Source: Caldithrix sp964468415
GTDB taxonomy: Bacteria; Calditrichota; Calditrichia; Calditrichales; Calditrichaceae
DNA length: 64,000 nt
Assembly: GCA_964468415.1 (NCBI GenBank)
Contig: CAYXUS010000160.1
Span: 1 to 64,000 of the forward strand
Reading direction: 5' to 3'
Position numbers and translations under genes: made by a program. The notes under the pieces are model-generated. The model searched no databases. It saw only the letters and a program-made list of their open reading frames with translations, and was not told the DNA's origin. Below are positions 60,569 through 64,000 of the stretch, piece after piece. How positions within the stretch are numbered: position 1 is the stretch's first letter; each line of letters starts with the position of its first letter.

Positions 60569-61744
60569 TTACGAAAATCGAATTTGGGACAAAAAACTTT
60601 CACCTTTTCCCGTACCCGGCACCCCAAAATAGTCGGTTAAGGTGGCCTGCACATCGGCAAAGGTTTTGCGTGTTCCCAAATCCACATTCTGCCGGAATCC
60701 CGGCCCAAAGGCCAGCAGGGGCACATATTCCCGGGAATGATCGGTGCTCGGAGTCGTGGGATCATTCCCGTGATCGGCCGTAATGATCACCAAATCATCA
60801 TCACGCAGGGCGTTCAAAAACTCAGGAAGCCAGTCATCAAATTCCTTCAGGCCGTTGTAAAAGCCCTGCACATCGTTACGATGCCCCCACAGCATGTCAA
60901 AATCGACCAGATTGGCCATAATAAAGCCGCGTTCGGTGGTTTCCATCTCATTCAAAATAGCCTGCATTACTTCGGCATTATTGTGCGTTTTTACGGCTTT
61001 GCCAATGCCCACACCGGCGTACAGGTCGTAAATTTTGCCAATCGAAACCACCGGCCAGCCATGTTCTTTTAAAATTTGATGCAAAATCGGCTTAAAAGGT
61101 GTCAGCGAAAAATCTTTGCGGCGCGGCGTGCGCACAAACGTCTGGGCGTTTTCTCCCACAAAGGGACGGGCAATTACCCGGCCCACCGCATGATCGCCTT
61201 GCAGCATATCCCGCGCAATCTGACAGATCTCGTACAGTTTTTCCACCGGCACCACTTTTTCATGCGCTGCAATCTGGAAGACCGAATCCGCAGAGGTGTA
61301 AACGATTAATTTGCCGGTACGCAAATGTTCTTCGCCCAATTCTTTAATGATTTCGGTACCCGAGGCCGGTTTGTTGCCCAGCACTCCGTAGCCGGTACGA
61401 CGAGTAAATTCGTCGATGACCTCTTTTGGGAAACCATGAGGATAGGTGGGAAAAGGCTTTTCCAGAACCAGGCCGGCAATTTCCCAATGCCCGCTGGTGG
61501 AATCTTTCCCGGCCGAAACTTCACGCATCTTTCCGTAATTGGCCCGGGCCTCGACGGCCCCGTTCATTCCTTGAATGGGAATAATTTTCCCGAGGCCCAA
61601 TGTCTCCAAATGGGGCAAATTCAATCCGCCAACAGCCTGCGCCAGATTGCCCAAAGTGTTGCTTCCCACATCTCCGTACTCCGCCGCATCGGGCAACTGC
61701 CCCACGCCCACACCGTCCAGAATAATAACAAAAGCTCGTTTCAT
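60569..61744 (-). CDS. deoB: Phosphopentomutase
   Basis: 391 residues, standard length. Alkaline-phosphatase fold with DGVGVG (first metal Asp D10), KDSTSGHWE (the threonine that is phosphorylated), VDFDMLWGHRND, and TADHGNDP (metal-binding Asp/His). Interconverts ribose-1- and ribose-5-phosphate (and the deoxy forms), linking nucleoside salvage to the pentose pathway. Its ATG overlaps the stop of the broken patatin gene (ATGA). Confidence 0.96.
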   Translation of the reverse strand: MKRAFVIILDGVGVGQLPDAAEYGDVGSNTLGNLAQAVGGLNLPHLETLGLGKIIPIQGMNGAVEARANYGKMREVSAGKDSTSGHWEIAGLVLEKPFPTYPHGFPKEVIDEFTRRTGYGVLGNKPASGTEIIKELGEEHLRTGKLIVYTSADSVFQIAAHEKVVPVEKLYEICQIARDMLQGDHAVGRVIARPFVGENAQTFVRTPRRKDFSLTPFKPILHQILKEHGWPVVSIGKIYDLYAGVGIGKAVKTHNNAEVMQAILNEMETTERGFIMANLVDFDMLWGHRNDVQGFYNGLKEFDDWLPEFLNALRDDDLVIITADHGNDPTTPSTDHSREYVPLLAFGPGFRQNVDLGTRKTFADVQATLTDYFGVPGTGKGESFLSQIRFS

Positions 61745-62114
61745 CGAATCTTTAATCTCCTTGCAGTCCAGCGCTTTAAACGCTCGCTGAATTTATCGTA
61801 CTGTTGCAACGTGTGTTTAAGACGCGCAATATTTTTTTCCACAATCGCTTCGCCCTGCTTTATGAACGTGTCGGTCTTTTCAAACTCTGTCCAGTTCAAA
61901 TCACCCAATTCGGGAACCAGCAAAAAGCCGGACGTCTCCATAAGCCGCTGGGCCGTGGCATGTTCCAGGCAGTTCCGACAATGGCGCCCATGCTGGCACC
62001 GGTAATGGCATGAACGGGAATTTGGCATTCCACCAATTTTTTAATAATGCCAATGCGTGCCAGCCCGCGGGCTCCGCCACCGCCCAACACCAGGCCTGCT
62101 TTCGTTCGTGTCAT
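61741..62114 (-). pseudogene. Broken patatin-like phospholipase gene
   Basis: The N-terminal 50 residues are intact: TRTKAGLVLGGGGARGLARIG and the nucleophile motif GASMG. After WNM (about 61964) the frame changes, and the other frame continues with AQRLMETSGFLLVPELGDLNW, the C-terminal part of patatin-like enzymes, to a stop at 61741. About 200 codons of the middle, including the catalytic Asp, are missing. So an internal deletion with a frame change has destroyed the gene. Upstream regulation may still drive deoB, whose ATG overlaps the final stop. Confidence 0.8.
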
Positions 62115-62383
62115 GTAACCCGCTTTTTCACCGTTTAAAAAGTTGGCTGCAAATATACGAAATTAATCATTCATATTCTAATTTTTATTCTGCACTTCGA
62201 ATCCATATTCAAGGAACGCCGGAGCACCTGTTTAGTTGCAAAATAAAGCAGACGGTCGAAAATGCAGGAAACAATATTGAATATTTATTCATCATTTTTC
62301 AGTAAAATTAGATTCCGTTAAAAAAATTTTTTATATTGCGCCATCAATTCGATGAATGCAAACATTTAGGATGTAAAATTGCC

Positions 62384-63337
62384 ATGAAAGTAACCGAACA
62401 CTTGGCCAAAGCCAAAGAAACCCTGATCAGTTTCGAAATCATTCCGCCCAAGCGCGGGGGCGACATCCAGAGCCTGCTCAAAGTGGTGGACGATATTTCC
62501 AAATACAATCCACCATTCATTGACATCACCAGCCACGCGGCCGAGGTAACTTACGAAGAAACGCCACAAGGCATTAAGCGCAAAATCAAACGCAAACGTC
62601 CGGGTACGCTGGGCATTTGCGCTCTGATTCAAAACAAATACAACATCGACGCCGTGCCACACGTTTTGTGCAACGGATTTACCCGCGAAGAAACCGAGGA
62701 TTTCCTGATCGATTTGCAATATTTGGGCATCGAAAACGTACTGGCCATTCGCGGCGAAGACAGCAACTACCAAAAACCCATCATTGCCGGACGCAGCGTA
62801 AACCATTACGCCGTAGATCTGGTGCGGCAAATTAAAGACATGAACGCCGGAAAATATCTGGAAGAAGATCTGGTGGACGCCAGGCCTTCCAATTTTTGCA
62901 TTGGCGTTGCGGCCTATCCCGAAAAACACATTGCCGCGCCGAATCTGGAATTTGACATCAGAAATCTGAAGAACAAGGTACAGGCCGGGGCGGATTACGT
63001 GGTGACGCAAATGTTCTACGACAACCGCTACTATTTCGATTTCGTGCAAAAGTGCCGGCAGGCCGGCATCGACGTGCCCATTATTCCCGGCCTGAAGATT
63101 CTCACATCCAAACGCCAACTGACCACCATTCCGGCTTCGTTTCATATTTCGCTGCCCACCGAGTTAACCGATCGCGTGCTGCAGGCCAGGGATGACAAGG
63201 AAGTGGTGGAAATTGGCATTGAGTGGGCTCTGAAACAGGTGCGCGAATTGCTGGAGAAAAAAGTCCCGGCCATTCATTTTTACATCATGCAGAATTCCAC
63301 GCCCATCAATCGTTTGATGGAAAAGCTGGGCTTTTAA
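62384..63337 (+). CDS. metF: 5,10-methylenetetrahydrofolate reductase
   Basis: 317 residues from the ATG at 62384 (KVTEHLAKAKETLISFEIIPPKRG, 2-25). An in-frame TTG 16 codons earlier is rejected for lack of a ribosome site. FAD-binding barrel with SFEIIPPKRGG, FIDITSHAAEVTY, NVLAIRGE and DYVVTQMFYDN (conserved flavin and folate sites). It makes 5-methyl-THF for methionine synthesis or the Wood-Ljungdahl methyl branch. It stands alone on the plus strand and is followed by a strong terminator. Confidence 0.95.
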   Translation: MKVTEHLAKAKETLISFEIIPPKRGGDIQSLLKVVDDISKYNPPFIDITSHAAEVTYEETPQGIKRKIKRKRPGTLGICALIQNKYNIDAVPHVLCNGFTREETEDFLIDLQYLGIENVLAIRGEDSNYQKPIIAGRSVNHYAVDLVRQIKDMNAGKYLEEDLVDARPSNFCIGVAAYPEKHIAAPNLEFDIRNLKNKVQAGADYVVTQMFYDNRYYFDFVQKCRQAGIDVPIIPGLKILTSKRQLTTIPASFHISLPTELTDRVLQARDDKEVVEIGIEWALKQVRELLEKKVPAIHFYIMQNSTPINRLMEKLGF

Positions 63338-63362
63338 GGGATACGAACCAAAAACACCAACG

Positions 63363-63392
63363 GGGAAGAAGCATCGCATTCTTCCCTTTTTT
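63363..63392 (+). terminator. Terminator of metF
   Basis: Perfect 8-bp stem GGGAAGAA/TTCTTCCC (63363-63370, 63379-63386), 8-nt loop, six T. Confidence 0.92.
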
Positions 63393-63469
63393 AGTTTCCG
63401 GCGGGAATAGATTCCAGAAATTTGCAACTTTTTTGTCATTTTTTCACCAAATGAATAGATTTAAATTAG

Positions 63470-63498
63470 TTGAATTTTTGGCAACAAAATGTTAAATA
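63470..63498 (+). promoter_or_regulatory. Promoter of the acyltransferase-like gene
   Basis: TTGAAT (63470-63475) and TAAATA (63493-63498) with a 17-bp spacer, 26 nt before the start. Confidence 0.5.
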
Positions 63499-63523
63499 TG
63501 GTTAACAAACACAGGGTGAATGC

Positions 63524-64000
63524 GTGCGTAAAGAAATAAACGAAACAGTTACCTTGCGGTTTTCGGATAGAATCGCAAAAATTATTTTGCGCCTTATGGG
63601 CTGGAAAACAAAGGGGCAGGTTCCGCCTTATCCCAAATACGTGATGATCGGCTATCCGCACACGTCAAACTGGGATGCGTTTGTCGGCCTGGTGGTTTTT
63701 AAGTCGATGGGTGTGCATTTAAAGTGGTTAGCCAAAAAATCGCTGTTTAAATGGCCGTTGAGCTGGATTCTGAAATGGGCCGGAGCCGTCCCTATTCAGC
63801 GTGAAAAATCACAGAATTTGGTGCAAAAGGTCAAAGAAATTTTTAATAACAGCGAGCAATTTGTGCTCACGCTTTCTCCGGAAGGCACGCGCAAAAAAAC
63901 CGATTACTGGCGTACCGGCTTTTACTACATGGCTCTGGAAGCGGGCGTGCCCATTGCCCTGGGCTTTCTGGATTACCCGAACAAAACAGGCGGCTTCGGG
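63524..64000 (+). CDS. 1-acyl-glycerol-3-phosphate acyltransferase-like protein, C-terminus outside window
   Basis: 159 residues visible from a GTG at 63524 with CAGGGTG upstream; the frame is open to the window end. LPLAT motif I is GYPHTSNWDAF (usual form NHxSxxD; the catalytic H and D are present), then GAVPIQREK (motif II) and LSPEGTRKK (motif III). Relatives are the short acyltransferases of lysophospholipid/AGPAT type at the inner membrane. No strong membrane helix is visible in this part; the acceptor lipid is unknown. Confidence 0.85.
   Translation, partial: MRKEINETVTLRFSDRIAKIILRLMGWKTKGQVPPYPKYVMIGYPHTSNWDAFVGLVVFKSMGVHLKWLAKKSLFKWPLSWILKWAGAVPIQREKSQNLVQKVKEIFNNSEQFVLTLSPEGTRKKTDYWRTGFYYMALEAGVPIALGFLDYPNKTGGFG

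Noticed and set aside
62336..62383. TTG start 16 codons upstream of metF
   Set aside because: No ribosome site, and the extra residues do not match the family N-terminus.
62366..63145. 259-codon minus-strand frame
   Set aside because: Antisense shadow of metF; Phe/His/Val-rich, no family resemblance.
1..64000. tRNA, rRNA or riboswitch genes
   Set aside because: Reading the gaps I found no tRNA T-loop/acceptor pattern, rRNA segment or known riboswitch core. A tRNAscan-SE/Infernal run would be decisive.

Overview
The window looks like the chromosome of a Gram-negative bacterium of the Bacteroidetes/Chlorobi/Calditrichota kind. The evidence is a short Bacteroidetes-type primary sigma factor without region 1.1, a SecA with an enlarged cross-linking domain, CMP-KDO synthetase (so LPS), ExbB/ExbD/AgmX envelope parts, and a compact F-type ATP synthase operon. 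My best guess is Calditrichota (a Caldithrix-like organism). That is an inference from protein style, not a database match. Base composition is moderate, apart from an A+T-rich accessory patch at about 34.2-38.4 kb.

Layout. 1-2.1 kb: a cut-off secreted glycoside-hydrolase-like gene (-) diverges from an M29 aminopeptidase (+). 2.1-9.1 kb (-): an unknown membrane protein, then a tightly packed unit of thiolase, hbd, nusB, metallophosphatase and secA. 9.1-13.2 kb (-): PhoH ATPase, a LysM/coiled-coil protein with a small lipoprotein, and aspS. 13.35-24.0 kb (-): a seven-gene envelope operon with two very large TPR proteins, a small exported protein, ExbB, two ExbD and an AgmX/TonB-like protein. 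It resembles in outline the Myxococcus Agl-Glt machinery. 24.1-34.2 kb (-): parA-parB-M23 peptidase-bactofilin-atpZ-atpI-atpB-E-F-H-A-G-D-C. 34.2-38.4 kb: an accessory island with two DUF4143-type AAA ATPases, three decayed insertion-sequence left ends and a probable rubredoxin relic. 38.4-45.8 kb (+): a PpiD/SurA-like chaperone, MscS plus an LEA-type lipoprotein, then patatin-glpD-glycerophosphodiesterase (phospholipid to glycerol-3-phosphate turnover). 45.8-47.1 kb (-): a PPi-type phosphofructokinase. 47.6-51.5 kb (+): a YhaN-like coiled-coil membrane protein with a degenerate P-loop, a second M29 protein, a TauE/SafE permease and a cold-shock protein. 51.4-62.1 kb (-): a HAD phosphatase, a TPR-like protein, a GGDEF protein, gatC-kdsB-pyrG, a CapA-like protein, an M23 peptidase, the primary sigma factor, a small coiled-coil protein, deoB and a broken patatin gene. 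62.4-64 kb (+): metF and the start of an acyltransferase.

Most transcription units begin at a recognisable sigma70-type promoter (TTGNNN, 17 bp, TANNNT), and many end in a clear hairpin with a T-tract. I see no rRNA, tRNA, CRISPR array, prophage or intact transposon. The likeliest candidates for new biology are the TPR-ExbB-ExbD-AgmX operon, the half-sized YhaN-like protein, the ATPase gene with a perfect inverted repeat over its promoter, and the parAB-M23-bactofilin-ATP synthase linkage.
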